A stretch of 5,611 bases of DNA from Eubacterium sp. Lineage in GTDB: Bacteria > Bacillota > Clostridia > Lachnospirales > Lachnospiraceae. This document shows, in pieces, positions 4,871 through 5,611 of the stretch. Location: NCBI GenBank assembly GCA_024681495.1, contig JAILAS010000145.1, positions 1 to 5,611 of the forward strand, written 5' to 3'. The notes below the pieces were generated by a model. That model had not been told where the DNA came from and did no database searches. It was given only the letters and a program-made list of their open reading frames with translations. Each line of letters opens with the position of its first letter. The stretch's first letter is position 1. The translations under genes and the position numbers were made by a program.

Positions 4871-5611
4871 TTTTACCTACCGAAAGCTCCTTCCATTTGC
4901 GGGGTTTGAGGCTGAGAGACCTGTCGTCGGTCTTCTTCAGGGGCACCTTGGAATACACGAAGTTCTGGGTGGCGTAAAGGCTGTAGTAGCCCGATGCCAC
5001 GAAGCAGATCCCGCAGCCGAGCGCGAAGAACAGCATGCCCTCGCCCCCGAACAGCTCGATGCTCATGAGGACCGACGCCATGGGGCAGTTGACCACGCTG
5101 CAGAACACGCAGATCATTCCCATTGCAGCGCAGAACGACGGGGAGATGCCGGTCAGCTGGCCGAAAACGTTTCCGAGGGTCGCCCCGATGAAAAAGCTGG
5201 GGACGATCTCGCCGCCCTTGAAGCCCGAGCCCATCGTTATTGCCGTGAATATTATCTTGACCAGGAATGCGTACCAGACCACCTTTCCCGTGAACGAGAG
5301 CGCAATCATCTCGCCGCCCGCGCCGTTGAAGTCCCTGGTGCCGCTCATGAGGGTCAGGGCAATGACGAGGAGGCCGCCGGAGATCACCCTGAGATAAGGG
5401 TTCTCGATGCGCTCGGCGAAGAACTGCCCGCTCTTTCGGAGCGAGTAGATGAAGACCATTCCGACCACGGCGCACACCAGCGCGAAGCCGCCCAGAATCG
5501 CGAAGTTTTGTATATTTTGTTCCGGGAACGATGCGACCGGATAGCTCATCGGCCCCATGCCGAAGAAGCGGGCGATATTTACGGCTATCACGGAAGAGAT
5601 AGTGCACGGGA
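4857..5611 (-). CDS. CLC-family anion channel/transporter, C-terminal part (cut by right edge)
   Basis: The frame stays open to the right edge (codons before the GTG at 5591 read PCTISS), so the visible 251 codons are the C-terminal half or more of a protein usually 400-450 residues long. Counting from that GTG, hydrophobic helices lie at about 31-50, 72-83, 102-118, 134-146, 154-180 and 186-206. The segment KGGEIVPSFFIGATLGNVFG (124-143) corresponds to the 'GG-x-F/V-x-P' anion-pathway signature, and GYYSLYATQNFVYSK (205-219) to the closing helix with its anion-coordinating Tyr. Members of this superfamily move chloride, or fluoride in the CLC-F clade, often against protons. The N-terminal GREGP/GNEG-type motif that would separate these lies outside the window, so substrate is undecided. 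There is no CBS domain after the membrane part; the tail is short and basic. It overlaps the amidase start by 14 bp. Confidence 0.9.
   Translation of the reverse strand, partial: PCTISSVIAVNIARFFGMGPMSYPVASFPEQNIQNFAILGGFALVCAVVGMVFIYSLRKSGQFFAERIENPYLRVISGGLLVIALTLMSGTRDFNGAGGEMIALSFTGKVVWYAFLVKIIFTAITMGSGFKGGEIVPSFFIGATLGNVFGQLTGISPSFCAAMGMICVFCSVVNCPMASVLMSIELFGGEGMLFFALGCGICFVASGYYSLYATQNFVYSKVPLKKTDDRSLSLKPRKWKELSVGKNEKK

Noticed and set aside
4873..5607. Second minus-strand ORF of 244 codons overlapping the CLC gene
   Set aside because: The product is Arg/Gly/His-rich without domains, while the other frame gives clean CLC membrane helices. This is an out-of-frame shadow.

Overview
The window looks like a piece of a low-to-moderate G+C Firmicutes chromosome, most likely a Clostridia/Lachnospiraceae-type anaerobe. 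This is inferred from the gene set: a YARHG-domain lipid-anchored or membrane-anchored protein, a TcaA/YvbJ-like zinc-ribbon membrane protein, an Amidase_3 cell-wall hydrolase with an acidic linker, an AgrA/AgrC-type (LytTR plus GHKL) regulator pair and strong AGGAGG-type ribosome binding sites. I cannot name a genus from the sequence.

All seven genes I support lie on the minus strand, so the biological reading order runs from the right edge to the left. It starts with the C-terminal half of a CLC-type anion channel/transporter (cut by the right edge). A Zn-dependent N-acetylmuramoyl-L-alanine amidase overlaps its end by 14 bp. After a 71-bp gap with a plausible promoter come a YARHG-domain membrane protein and, 11 bp later, a zinc-ribbon/TcaA-like membrane protein. 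After an 87-bp gap carrying a 10-bp direct repeat come a LytTR response regulator and a small two-TM GHKL protein overlapping it by 4 bp (ATGA). After a gap with a good sigma-A-type promoter comes the first few codons of a probable HicB-like protein (cut by the left edge).

The most interesting part is 218-1740. The regulator has the fold signature of an AgrA-type response regulator, but its phosphoacceptor Asp is Asn (N53) and its conserved Lys is Val (V101). Its translationally coupled partner keeps the overall shape of an AgrC-type GHKL ATPase domain. It has lost the phosphoacceptor His helix, the N-box residues and the G-box glycines, and retains only two membrane segments. Both halves of the pair therefore appear to have lost phosphotransfer chemistry while keeping intact reading frames, tight coupling and an apparently complete LytTR DNA-binding domain. 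I read this as a candidate phosphorylation-independent, membrane-linked LytTR regulatory pair, sitting next to envelope genes (amidase, YARHG, TcaA-like) that could be its targets or sensory partners. That link is inference.

No tRNA, rRNA, CRISPR array, insertion sequence or clear intrinsic terminator was found. No gene-free stretch exceeds 300 bases.
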